From positions 1-35,477 of the forward strand of contig JBILVK010000022.1 in NCBI GenBank assembly GCA_044370475.1: DNA of 35,477 nucleotides, written 5' to 3'. Made by a program: the position numbers and the translations under genes. Positions 7,668 through 15,413 of the stretch are shown here, in pieces; the stretch's first letter is position 1; each line of letters starts with the position of its first letter. Source of the DNA: B1 sp044370475 (GTDB lineage Bacteria > Bacteroidota > Bacteroidia > UKL13-3). The notes below the pieces were generated by a model, which was not told the origin of the DNA, searched no databases, and was given only the letters and a program-made list of their open reading frames with translations.

Positions 7668-9788
7668 CTATCCAAAAATCTGATAAATAAACAAACTACT
7701 GCCATAAGCCAAAATGGTGAGGTATACAAATTGAAATACAGCCCATTTGGTGGCACCTGTTTCTTTTTTAACTATGGCAACCGTGCTCATGCATTGCAAG
7801 GCAAATGCATAAAAAATTAGCAAAGAAAATACGGTTGCTAAAGAGTAAGTAGGCTTATGGGTATGCGGATTTTGCTCACGCAGCATAGCTTCTCTGATAG
7901 AATCTAAATTGTCGTCTGCCCCACTCACACTGTAAATGGTGCTCATGGTACCCACAAATACCTCCCTTGCTGCCATTGAAGTAAGCAAGGCAATCCCAAT
8001 CTTCCAATCAAAGCCCAGAGGCCTAATGGCTGGCTCAATAAATTTACCAAACTGTCCGGCATAACTGGCCTCTAAAAAATCTGCATTTTGCTTTAAGGTA
8101 ATGCCCCCAATTATGGCCTCATTTTTCTCTGCCTCTGTCATGTTGGCCATCTGCATTTCGTACTTATGTGTTACCGCATCCATTTGTGCCTTTGGTCCTG
8201 TAGAGGCCAATACCCAAAGTATGACAGACACTGCTATAATGATTTTACCCGCACCAAAAACAAAAGCACCAGCCTTCTCATACAAAGTAATGAGCAAGTT
8301 AGAAGCCAATGGCATTTTATATCCAGGCAGCTCCATCAAGAAATAATTTTGCTGTGTAGACTTTATAAAATGCTTAAATACCCAAGCACTCAATAAGGCT
8401 GCAATAAAACCTACTAGGTACATAAACATCAACACCAAACCATGAATATTAAAAGGTCCCCATACCGCAGTATCTGGAATAAACATAGAAATCAATAAGG
8501 TATAAACAGGCAAGCGTGCAGAGCAACTCATTAAAGGTATCACCAAGATGGTAATTAAGCGCTCGCGTCTGTTCTCTATGCTTCTACTTGCCATAATGCT
8601 GGGCACCGCGCAAGCCATGCCACCAATGAGCGGCACTATAGATTTCCCATTCATGCCAAAGGGCCGCATCACCTTATCCATAATAAAGCCTACACGTGCC
8701 ATATACCCAATATCTTCGAGTATGGCTATAAAGAAAAACAACACAATAATTTGTGGCAAAAACACAATTACGCCACTTAATCCAGCCAATATGCCCTGAA
8801 CCAACAAATCATTTAACACCCCTGCGGGCAAGGCATTTTTAACATATTCTGTAAGGTAAGCAAAACCCATCTCCACCAAATCCATGGGATATGTACTCCA
8901 ACTAAACACCGCTTGAAATATCAAAAACATCAACAATAAAAAAATACCAATGCCATAGAAACGATGCGTTAAAATAGCATCTACTTTCTTGGTTACAGAT
9001 TTCTTTAAATTATCCTTAGGCTTAATGCGAGAAGCCTTTACTGCCTCATCTATTAGGTGGTATCTGCCAAAAACCTCCTCCTCTAAAAATTGCCTAATGT
9101 CAAATTGATACTTATCAAACACTTCCTTAATGCGTGCCGATTTCTCTGTAATAAAATCCTTAGCATTTATTGCATATTGCAATGCTGCGTAATGGTTGCG
9201 CTTGTCAGTTACCTTGCTCAAATCATTGAGCATATCTTGGTTTAAATGATCAATGCCATAATAGGTAACATGGCTCACAGGCAAGTGATGAATAAGTACT
9301 TGCTTAAGTTCATCAATACCTGTTCTTGCACGTGCATTAATAGGAACAACCTTTACATCTAAAGCCTTTTCCAAATCATCCAAGCGATAAGCAATACCAC
9401 GCCTTTCTGCCACATCCATCATGTTAAGCGCCAGTATTGCAGGCACTCCCAAATCGCACACCTGAGTATACAATAGCAAATTGCGTTTGAGGTTAGAAGC
9501 ATCTGCAATAAAAATGACCAAATCGGGGAAATTGGTTTCCGATTTATTGCGCAAAATTTCATAGGTAACCAACTCGTCCGCAGATTTGGGATACAAGCTG
9601 TAAGTGCCCGGTAAATCTATTATCTGCAGCTTCACCTTATCGGTAAGCATGGTTTCGCCAATCTTCTTATCCACCGTAGTGCCTGGAAAATTGCTTACCT
9701 TTTGGTTCAGACCGGTAAGGGCATTAAACAAAGATGTTTTGCCGCAATTTGGATTGCCTACAAGTGCTACCGTTATTACCCTTTCCAT
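7668..9788 (-). CDS. feoB: Ferrous iron transporter FeoB
   Basis: A 706-residue inner-membrane Fe(II) permease with an N-terminal G domain. Visible GTPase motifs are G1 GNPNCGKT (residues 11-18), G3 DLPG (58-61) and G4 NMMD (122-125), followed by the helical regulatory domain and, from about residue 285, the polytopic Gate-type transport domain. Conserved pore-region sequences include GVIVFLPQI and IVPLIGGMACAVPSIMASR, and later SMAAREVFVGTMSTIYSV. The gene overlaps feoA by one base (TAATG), indicating translational coupling. The iterated word at 9704-9713 lies in the G domain and encodes Gly-Leu-Asn-Gln. No feoC-like gene follows. Confidence 0.97.
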   Translation of the reverse strand: MERVITVALVGNPNCGKTSLFNALTGLNQKVSNFPGTTVDKKIGETMLTDKVKLQIIDLPGTYSLYPKSADELVTYEILRNKSETNFPDLVIFIADASNLKRNLLLYTQVCDLGVPAILALNMMDVAERRGIAYRLDDLEKALDVKVVPINARARTGIDELKQVLIHHLPVSHVTYYGIDHLNQDMLNDLSKVTDKRNHYAALQYAINAKDFITEKSARIKEVFDKYQFDIRQFLEEEVFGRYHLIDEAVKASRIKPKDNLKKSVTKKVDAILTHRFYGIGIFLLLMFLIFQAVFSWSTYPMDLVEMGFAYLTEYVKNALPAGVLNDLLVQGILAGLSGVIVFLPQIIVLFFFIAILEDIGYMARVGFIMDKVMRPFGMNGKSIVPLIGGMACAVPSIMASRSIENRRERLITILVIPLMSCSARLPVYTLLISMFIPDTAVWGPFNIHGLVLMFMYLVGFIAALLSAWVFKHFIKSTQQNYFLMELPGYKMPLASNLLITLYEKAGAFVFGAGKIIIAVSVILWVLASTGPKAQMDAVTHKYEMQMANMTEAEKNEAIIGGITLKQNADFLEASYAGQFGKFIEPAIRPLGFDWKIGIALLTSMAAREVFVGTMSTIYSVSGADDNLDSIREAMLREQNPHTHKPTYSLATVFSLLIFYAFALQCMSTVAIVKKETGATKWAVFQFVYLTILAYGSSLFIYQIFG

Positions 9789-10021
9789 TACCTTAACTCA
9801 ATTTCTATGCTTGCCGCATCTTCCAAGCGCAAACATAATTTAGACTCTCCCACACGAATGGCTATTGGATCGCCAAAGGGGGCAATATTTTCCAACTCAA
9901 CCTGCTCGCCAGGCAATACGCCCATCTCAAATAATTTTAAGGCCAATACATCGCCGTGTACCTTGGTAACAAGGGCCTGCTGCCCCAATTTAATCTGAGA
10001 TAAATTCATTCTGGCGGGCAA
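9788..10021 (-). CDS. feoA: FeoA, SH3-like partner of FeoB
   Basis: A 77-residue cytoplasmic protein of the FeoA family: LSQIKLGQQALVTKVHGDV, then LKLFEMGVLPGEQVELENIAPFGDPIAIRVGESKLCLRLEDA, a typical SH3-like beta-barrel. FeoA interacts with and stimulates FeoB. The start may be the ATG at 10021 or the in-frame ATG four codons later; the second would give MNLSQIKLG, which fits the family better. It is the first gene of the feoAB pair, and its leader contains a candidate operator and duplicated DNA. Confidence 0.92.
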   Translation of the reverse strand: MPARMNLSQIKLGQQALVTKVHGDVLALKLFEMGVLPGEQVELENIAPFGDPIAIRVGESKLCLRLEDAASIEIELR

Positions 10022-10027
10022 TTTAGA

Positions 10028-10190
10028 CTTTTTCTAAATAGCTTCAAAATGATTGTTATCATATAGTTTCGGTTCGAACCAAACCCTTTTGCTAAAATTT
10101 CTGATATTCTTTTTATAAATAGCTTCAAAAAGATTGTTTTCATTTAGTTTCGGTTCGAACCAAACTCTTTTGCTAATTTTATCTGATATA
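10028..10190. repeat. 81-bp imperfect tandem duplication between feoA and comM
   Basis: About 81 bases starting near 10031 are repeated directly, starting near 10112. Both copies contain TAAATAGCTTCAAAA, then a GATTGTT/TTTTCAT-like block, then TTTCGGTTCGAACCAAAC, then CTTTTGCTAA and CTGATAT. The perfect palindrome GGTTCGAACC is therefore at both 10071-10080 and 10152-10161. The duplication covers most of the spacer that should contain the divergent feoAB and comM promoters. Confidence 0.8.
10049..10062 (-). promoter_or_regulatory. Candidate iron-responsive operator upstream of feoA
   Basis: ATGAT-TGTT-ATCAT is an inverted repeat 28 bases upstream of the feoA start and loosely resembles Fur-type AT-rich operators. 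The equivalent position in the second copy of the tandem duplication is degraded. The call rests on this resemblance and on the iron gene next to it. Confidence 0.3.
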
Positions 10191-10294
10191 CTGGATAAAC
10201 TTGCCTGTTTTTGGCGTAAGCAATTACAATTTGTCCTTGGCTTATGCGTATTTGCGTGCTGTAAAATAGGCGATGGCCACTAAAACAAAATGCT

Positions 10295-11842
10295 ATGTTA
10301 ATTAGAACTTTTGGGAGTGCGGTTTATGGGGTTAATGCAGTTACCATAACCATGGAGGTTAATGCCGGACAAGGTTCTGGGATTGGTTATTTTCTGGTGG
10401 GTTTGCCAGACAATGCGGTGAAGGAAAGTTTGCAGCGCATAGAGAGTGCGCTGAAGTATAATAACTATAGTTTGCCGCGACAAAAAATTGTGGTGAATAT
10501 GGCGCCAGCAGATATTCGTAAGGAAGGGAGTGCCTATGATTTGCCTCTGGCTTTGGGTTATATGGCGGCCACAGAGCAATTGGTGTCGACAGATTTGCAT
10601 AAGTATATTATTATGGGTGAGCTTGCTTTGGATGGTACGCTTAAGCCCATTAAAGGTGCTTTGCCTATAGCCATACAGGCGCGCAAAGAGAATTTTGAGG
10701 GATTTATTTTGCCTTTAGAAAATGCGCGCGAGGCGGCCATTGTTAACAATCTTAAAGTATATGGAGCAAGAAATATTGGGGAGGTGATTGATTTCTTTAA
10801 TGGGGTTGAAAACCAACTTCAGGTTTTTGAAATGGATACGCGCAAGGAGTTTGAGGATAGTCAGCTTAAAATAAAGGAAGATTTTGCAGATGTACGCGGA
10901 CAAGAAAACATCAAACGGGCATTGGAGATAGCCGCAGCGGGCGGACATAATGCCATATTAATTGGTCCGCCCGGGGCAGGTAAAACCATGTTGGCAAAAC
11001 GCTTGCCTAGCATATTGCCGCCACTTACTTTGCAAGAGGCCTTAGAGACCACCAAAATACATTCTGTGGCAGGAAAGTTAGGAACCAATGCAAGCCTCTT
11101 GCACCTGCGTCCGTTTAGGTCGCCACACCATACCATAAGCAATGTGGCCTTGGTGGGCGGGGGTAACAATCCCTTTCCAGGCGAAATATCCTTGGCACAT
11201 AATGGGGTCTTATTTTTGGATGAGTTACCCGAGTTTCAGCGGACAGTTTTGGAGGTAATGCGGCAACCTTTGGAAGAAAGAAAAGTGAGCATTGCAAGGG
11301 CAAAATTCTCCATAGAATATCCTGCCAGTTTTATGCTAGTGGCAAGCATGAATCCTTGTCCCTGCGGCTATTTTAACCACCCCGAAAAAGAATGTGTTTG
11401 TGGCAGTGCGGCCGTGCAAAAATACCTAAGCAAAATAAGCGGACCATTATTAGACAGAATAGATATCCATATAGAAGTTACGCCCGTTAATTTTGATCAA
11501 CTCACGGACAATAGGAAGGCAGAGAAAAGTGAGTTGATTAGAAACCGCGTGGTGGCTGCCAGGGAAATTCAGAGTGCACGCTATGCGCAAGTAGAAGGTG
11601 TTTATAGCAACGCACAAATGAGCTCAACCATGGCCAGGGAATTTTGTCAATTAACGCCAGTAGGACAAAACCTCTTAAAGACCGCCATGAATAAATTGCA
11701 ACTCTCGGCAAGAGCTTACGACCGCATCCTAAAAGTTGCCCGCACCATCTCAGACCTAGCCGGCTCCTCCGAAATAAAAATTGAACACCTCGCCGAAGCC
11801 ATCCAATACCGAAGCCTAGACCGCGAAACCTGGGGCGGATAA
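10295..11842 (+). CDS. comM: ComM-family Mg-chelatase-like AAA+ ATPase
   Basis: A 515-residue cytoplasmic AAA+ protein of full family length. Residues 1-170 form the N-terminal ChlI/LonC-like domain (GQGSGIGYFLVGLPDNAVKES, then EGSAYDLPLALG). The ATPase core has Walker A GPPGAGKT (224-231), Walker B VLFLDE (305-310) and a sensor region with MLVASMNPCPCGYF (347-360). The C-terminal Mg-chelatase lid domain ends the protein (LSARAYDRILKVARTISDLA). In naturally competent bacteria, ComM is a hexameric helicase that promotes branch migration during integration of incoming DNA. The family is widespread, so presence alone does not prove competence. It is divergent from feoAB and followed by palindrome repeats. 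Confidence 0.93.
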   Translation: MLIRTFGSAVYGVNAVTITMEVNAGQGSGIGYFLVGLPDNAVKESLQRIESALKYNNYSLPRQKIVVNMAPADIRKEGSAYDLPLALGYMAATEQLVSTDLHKYIIMGELALDGTLKPIKGALPIAIQARKENFEGFILPLENAREAAIVNNLKVYGARNIGEVIDFFNGVENQLQVFEMDTRKEFEDSQLKIKEDFADVRGQENIKRALEIAAAGGHNAILIGPPGAGKTMLAKRLPSILPPLTLQEALETTKIHSVAGKLGTNASLLHLRPFRSPHHTISNVALVGGGNNPFPGEISLAHNGVLFLDELPEFQRTVLEVMRQPLEERKVSIARAKFSIEYPASFMLVASMNPCPCGYFNHPEKECVCGSAAVQKYLSKISGPLLDRIDIHIEVTPVNFDQLTDNRKAEKSELIRNRVVAAREIQSARYAQVEGVYSNAQMSSTMAREFCQLTPVGQNLLKTAMNKLQLSARAYDRILKVARTISDLAGSSEIKIEHLAEAIQYRSLDRETWGG

Positions 11843-11852
11843 CCCTAGCCAA

Positions 11853-11993
11853 AACTCCGTACGAGCAACAAAAATTAAAGCTCCGTAGGAGCGAAACATA
11901 GATAGAACACGCCAATACCAACAATTCCAGCTCCGTAGGAGCGCCACATATATACCACATCCAATTACCCCAATTCTAGCTCCAGAGGAGCGA
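11853..11993 (+). repeat. Upstream REP-like palindrome array (four units)
   Basis: Short palindromes of the form AGCTCCnnnGGAGCG occur at 11879-11893, 11929-11943 and 11978-11992, with a degraded unit at 11853-11867. The full units repeat every 49-50 bases, and part of the spacer is also shared (CACATA after the palindrome, CCAAT before the next). The array starts just after comM and ends 17 bases before the transposase start codon. Its orientation is opposite to that of the downstream array. Confidence 0.85.
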
Positions 11994-12009
11994 CACACAT
12001 ATCAACCCT

Positions 12010-12480
12010 ATGGCAAACACCTATACCAAATTATTCTATCACATAATATTCTCCCCTAAAGGAAGAGCCAACATCATTTCATATGATTGGAAAGACGAAC
12101 TATATAAATATATAACAGGTATCACCTCCAATAAAAATCAAACCTTAATTTCCATAAACGGAATGCCAGACCACATTCACATTCTAATTGGCACCAAACC
12201 AGATTGCAATCTTTCCGATTTGGTTCGAGATATCAAGGCAAACTCTTCACGTTACATCAATGAAAACAAATGGGTAAAAGGCAAATTCGAATGGCAGCAA
12301 GGATTTGCGGCATTTACAGTTGGATACTCACAAGTGGAAACGGTAAAACAGTACATTATAAACCAGGAGGAACATCATAAAGCAAATTCTTTTAGAAAGG
12401 AATACATTGACTTTTTGAATCAACATGACGTTGAATTCAAAACTGAATATTTATTTGAGGAGGTTAAATGCCGCACTTAA
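12010..12480 (+). CDS. IS200/IS605-type Y1 transposase (REP-associated, RAYT-like)
   Basis: A 156-residue single-domain HUH transposase. The metal-binding HUH motif is HIH in GMPDHIHILIG (residues 55-57). The catalytic tyrosine is best placed at Tyr115 in VKQYIINQEEHH, with Gln119 on the same helix. WQQGFAAFTVGYS (95-107) is the usual pre-helix block. Such enzymes move single-stranded DNA by recognising hairpins. No TnpB or IscB partner is present. The gene is bordered by inverted arrays of short palindromes, which matches the RAYT arrangement, where a domesticated transposase is linked to REP sequences. The reading frame is intact and the active-site residues are present, so it may be functional. 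Confidence 0.92.
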   Translation: MANTYTKLFYHIIFSPKGRANIISYDWKDELYKYITGITSNKNQTLISINGMPDHIHILIGTKPDCNLSDLVRDIKANSSRYINENKWVKGKFEWQQGFAAFTVGYSQVETVKQYIINQEEHHKANSFRKEYIDFLNQHDVEFKTEYLFEEVKCRT

Positions 12481-12515
12481 GGAGAATTGGGCTATTCATA
12501 TGGCATATGTATGCC

Positions 12516-12739
12516 GCTCCGCTGAAGCTAGGATACATTAACTTCTCTGAAAACTATATTTATTGCGCTCCTCCGGAGCTATGATTTATTAATTCATTTG
12601 AAGGATATATGTGTAGCGCTCCGATGGAGCTGTTTGCCCGTTAATGCTGACCTAGAATGCTAATTATGACGCTCCGATGGAGCTGGTTCCAAATTAACGC
12701 TTACATAGAATGCTATATGGATGATGCTCCGCTGGAGCT
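12516..12739 (-). repeat. Downstream REP-like palindrome array (five units), inverted
   Basis: Five palindromes of the type GCTCCnnnGGAGCT occur at 12516-12529, 12567-12580, 12618-12631, 12671-12684 and 12726-12739, with a period of 51-55 bases. The first has one arm mismatch. Flanking bases (TATG before, and GCGCTCC) are the reverse complement of those in the upstream array, so the two arrays face each other across the transposase gene. Spacers of the last two units share TAGAATGCTA. The remaining DNA up to 12850 shows no gene. Confidence 0.85.
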
Positions 12740-12850
12740 GCGGGCTAAAACTAGCAGTTTGCCTCACGCCTTTGAGCATAAATGAAACAATTATTTCGTG
12801 GTCATTTTAAAACAAAAAACTGGACACGATGCAAAAACATTTTTAATGCT

Positions 12851-14194
12851 CTAATCAAATCCACCTTTGCCGCGGTAGAGTTTGAGTTTGCCTTTGAGCT
12901 TAATTTTAATTACTGTTACATAGGTATCTTGGGCTGCATCTGGTATTTCTAAATAGACCAAACCGGGAACATGGCTCCACGATATTTTTCCGACAATTTG
13001 GGGCGCTAGCGTTTGGTTCGAACCGAGTATTTCTGCACTTACAATTTGATTGTCTAAGCCTTTTATTGAAACGTTTTTTGCGGCTGTTGCATTCACAAAA
13101 AGATACAGGGTAGAAGAGTCTTTGGAGAGGGTGGAGGGTCCGTAAAAATGGCCCGCTGGCATCCCTGCTGTTGTAGCAAAAATTGCCTCGGAATGATTGC
13201 TTGTCCAACGGCCCAATTCCTTTAACAAATGCACTTGTTCTTTGGGTATGCTGCCATCTGCTTTGGGACCAATATCCAACAACAAATTTCCTCCCATGCC
13301 AATGCAATCACTAAAAATACTGATGACCTGATAGGGCGTTTTAAAATTGGTATCTGCTGGTCGGTAACCCCAATTGTCGTTGCTTGTCATGCACAACTCC
13401 CAATAGGGCAAATTGGGCCTAGAAACAGGAAAATTTTGCTCGGGCGTGGCATAATCTCCATAGCCCTGCAATCGTCCGTTAATAATGGTACTTGGCTTAC
13501 TGGCCAATAATTGCGTCCGCACTTTGGCCGCTTGCCACTCCTCTGCACTGTGCTCCCAATCGCCATCAAACCAAAATAAATCGGGTTGGTATAGCTTACT
13601 CAGCTCTGCAATTTGTCCTTGATAAAACTGTCTGAACCGACCCCAACGCAAGGTATCTTTTTGCGCGTTGTATCTAGAACTATCCTTTAAAAAGCCCGGA
13701 TAATCTGGATGCGACCAATCTATTAATGAATAATAAATGCCCGTTTTAATACCACGCTTTTGAATGGCCGCAACAAACGGACTTAGCACATCGCGCTTGG
13801 CGGGCGCTTGTTTGGCTATGCTCAAATTGTTCATTTTTGTATTCCACAAGGCCACCCCATCGTGGTGCTTGCTGGTAATAACCGCATAACGCGCGCCAGA
13901 TTCTGCAATTAAATTGGCCCACTCTTCTGGCTTATAATTTTCTGCCTTAAACCCCTTTATTTGGCTCATGTATTGTGGGTATGGAACCTGCTTGTTATGA
14001 AAGGCCCACGATTCACTGGTGCCGTCTACCGCATAAATTCCCCAATGAATAAAAATACCCAATTTGGCATCGCCAAACCAATCCATTTTGTGTGAGGTAT
14101 CGCCGCCATTTAAAGCAAGGCTTATTGCCCTAGCATTTTGAGCAACAACAGAAATTACGAAAAACAAAAGGAGCTTAAATAAAAGTTTGCGCAT
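12851..14194 (-). CDS. Alpha-L-fucosidase, glycoside hydrolase family 29 (first copy)
   Basis: A 447-residue exported enzyme that hydrolyses terminal alpha-L-fucosides with retention. The signal peptide is residues 1-23 (RKLLFKLLLFFVISVVAQNARA). The GH29 hallmarks are LGIFIHWGIYAVDG (45-58), SKHHDGVALW (108-117) and the nucleophile aspartate in LFWFDGDWE (Asp210). The active-site NLLLDIGPKADG block follows. The acid/base residue cannot be assigned by eye. It diverges from the fucose operon with a 58-base spacer that probably holds both promoters. The iterated word at 13015-13024 encodes Gly-Ser-Asn-Gln near its C terminus. It differs clearly from the second fucosidase in this locus, suggesting different linkage preferences. 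Confidence 0.93.
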   Translation of the reverse strand: MRKLLFKLLLFFVISVVAQNARAISLALNGGDTSHKMDWFGDAKLGIFIHWGIYAVDGTSESWAFHNKQVPYPQYMSQIKGFKAENYKPEEWANLIAESGARYAVITSKHHDGVALWNTKMNNLSIAKQAPAKRDVLSPFVAAIQKRGIKTGIYYSLIDWSHPDYPGFLKDSSRYNAQKDTLRWGRFRQFYQGQIAELSKLYQPDLFWFDGDWEHSAEEWQAAKVRTQLLASKPSTIINGRLQGYGDYATPEQNFPVSRPNLPYWELCMTSNDNWGYRPADTNFKTPYQVISIFSDCIGMGGNLLLDIGPKADGSIPKEQVHLLKELGRWTSNHSEAIFATTAGMPAGHFYGPSTLSKDSSTLYLFVNATAAKNVSIKGLDNQIVSAEILGSNQTLAPQIVGKISWSHVPGLVYLEIPDAAQDTYVTVIKIKLKGKLKLYRGKGGFD

Positions 14195-14252
14195 GGTTCA
14201 AAATATTTCAGTACAATTGAAAATGAATCAATTCTAATTTTCTGCGGAAATT
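14195..14252. promoter_or_regulatory. Divergent promoter region of the fucose locus
   Basis: A 58-base spacer between the first fucosidase gene and the nucleotidyltransferase-kinase gene. It contains an inverted repeat, AATTGA (14215-14220) and TCAATT (14228-14233), separated by 7 bases, a plausible operator for a shared fucose-responsive regulator. No regulator gene is visible nearby. Confidence 0.35.
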
Positions 14253-15413
14253 ATGACGGATAAACCAAATAAAAAAGTGATGGTAAGTGGGTGTTTCGAC
14301 TTATTGCATAGCGGACATATAGCCTTCCTCAAAAGTGCGGCTGCATTTGGGCACTTAACCGTATGCATTGGTTCGGATCAAACCGTATACCAACTCAAAA
14401 AAAGACTGCCCATCAACAATGAGCAAGAAAGAAAATACCATTTAGAGGCACTCAAAGATGTAGCTCAAGTATGGATAGGAGGTGGCAGAGGTTACCTCGA
14501 TTTTTTGCCAGAATTTATGGCCTTGAAGCCAGATGTGTTTGTGGTAAATGAAGACGGACATAGTGCAGAAAAGCAAGAGTTATGCAAACAACACAATGTT
14601 GAGTATACCGTGTTGCCGCGCATTCCACATGGCAATTTACCTGCCCGCTCTACCACTGCATTGCGAAGCCAAAATACCATACCCTATCGTTTAGATTTGG
14701 CAGGAGGTTGGCTAGATCAACCCTTTGTTTCGCAGCTTGCAGCAGGCGCGGTTATTACCATTTGCATAGAACCAGATACCGATTTTAATGAACGCAGTGG
14801 CATGGCAAGCAGCACCCGCAAAGCAGCCATTGAATTATGGAAATACCGCATCCCAGAACCCAATACAGAACACACTGCCAAGATATTATTTGCCTTCGAG
14901 AATCCACCAGGCACCCAAGAAATAGCAGGCTCTCAAGACGCTATTGGCATCGTTTATAACGGTCTGAACCGACTGCATTACAGTCAAGGATATTGGCCTA
15001 CAGAGATTGAACAAGTGAATGATACTTCGGTATTAGACTTTTTAGAAAATCATATATTCTTGTTGCCACTAGGTGCGCGTAAACCAAACTTTCACGTATT
15101 AGATAATACAAACTTAAATGCAGCAGATGCGCAAGAACTTTCATTGGCAGCTACACAATGTTGGGATGCCATTTTAAAGAAAGATTTGCAGGCATTTGGG
15201 CTAGCCCTTACCCGTTCTTTTAAAGCACAACATAGCTTATTTCCAAATATGGCAGATACGGCCATTTTAAACCAGATAGCGGCTTTTCAATCGCAGGTTT
15301 TGGGCTATAAGTTAAGCGGCGCCGGAGGCGGTGGCTATCTTGTTTTAGTAGCAGAACAAGCCATCGAAGGCTGCATCAAAATTCGCATTAGAAGGAAGGA
15401 AGGAATATGCTAA
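14253..15413 (+). CDS. Cytidylyltransferase-like domain fused to a short GHMP kinase domain
   Basis: A 386-residue two-domain enzyme. Residues 8-140 are a nucleotidyltransferase of the HxGH superfamily: VMVSGCFDLLHSGHIAF (9-25) with a downstream RSTTAL (132-137) that fits the second nucleotide-binding motif. Residues 143-386 resemble a GHMP sugar kinase: YRLDLAGGWLDQP (145-157), a reduced GMASSTRKAA motif (183-192) and the C-terminal KLSGAGGGGY (353-362). The kinase part, about 240 residues, is short for the family. Being first in an operon with a fucose symporter and mutarotase suggests it phosphorylates and perhaps nucleotidylates a sugar such as L-fucose, but this is inference. It is distinct from the much longer Bacteroides Fkp. 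The 3' end overlaps the symporter gene by 7 bases. Confidence 0.75.
   Translation: MTDKPNKKVMVSGCFDLLHSGHIAFLKSAAAFGHLTVCIGSDQTVYQLKKRLPINNEQERKYHLEALKDVAQVWIGGGRGYLDFLPEFMALKPDVFVVNEDGHSAEKQELCKQHNVEYTVLPRIPHGNLPARSTTALRSQNTIPYRLDLAGGWLDQPFVSQLAAGAVITICIEPDTDFNERSGMASSTRKAAIELWKYRIPEPNTEHTAKILFAFENPPGTQEIAGSQDAIGIVYNGLNRLHYSQGYWPTEIEQVNDTSVLDFLENHIFLLPLGARKPNFHVLDNTNLNAADAQELSLAATQCWDAILKKDLQAFGLALTRSFKAQHSLFPNMADTAILNQIAAFQSQVLGYKLSGAGGGGYLVLVAEQAIEGCIKIRIRRKEGIC

Noticed and set aside
10071..10161. GGTTCGAACC could be the T-arm of a tRNA gene
   Set aside because: Neither flank has an acceptor stem, anticodon arm or D arm, and the same word occurs inside protein genes in several frames.
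11538..11960. A 140-residue minus-strand open frame over the end of comM and the first palindromes
   Set aside because: It is antisense to conserved ComM sequence and shows no family features.
11853..12739. The regularly spaced palindromes could be a CRISPR array
   Set aside because: Repeats are only about 14 bases, the spacers are partly conserved between units, the two arrays face opposite ways, and no cas gene is present.
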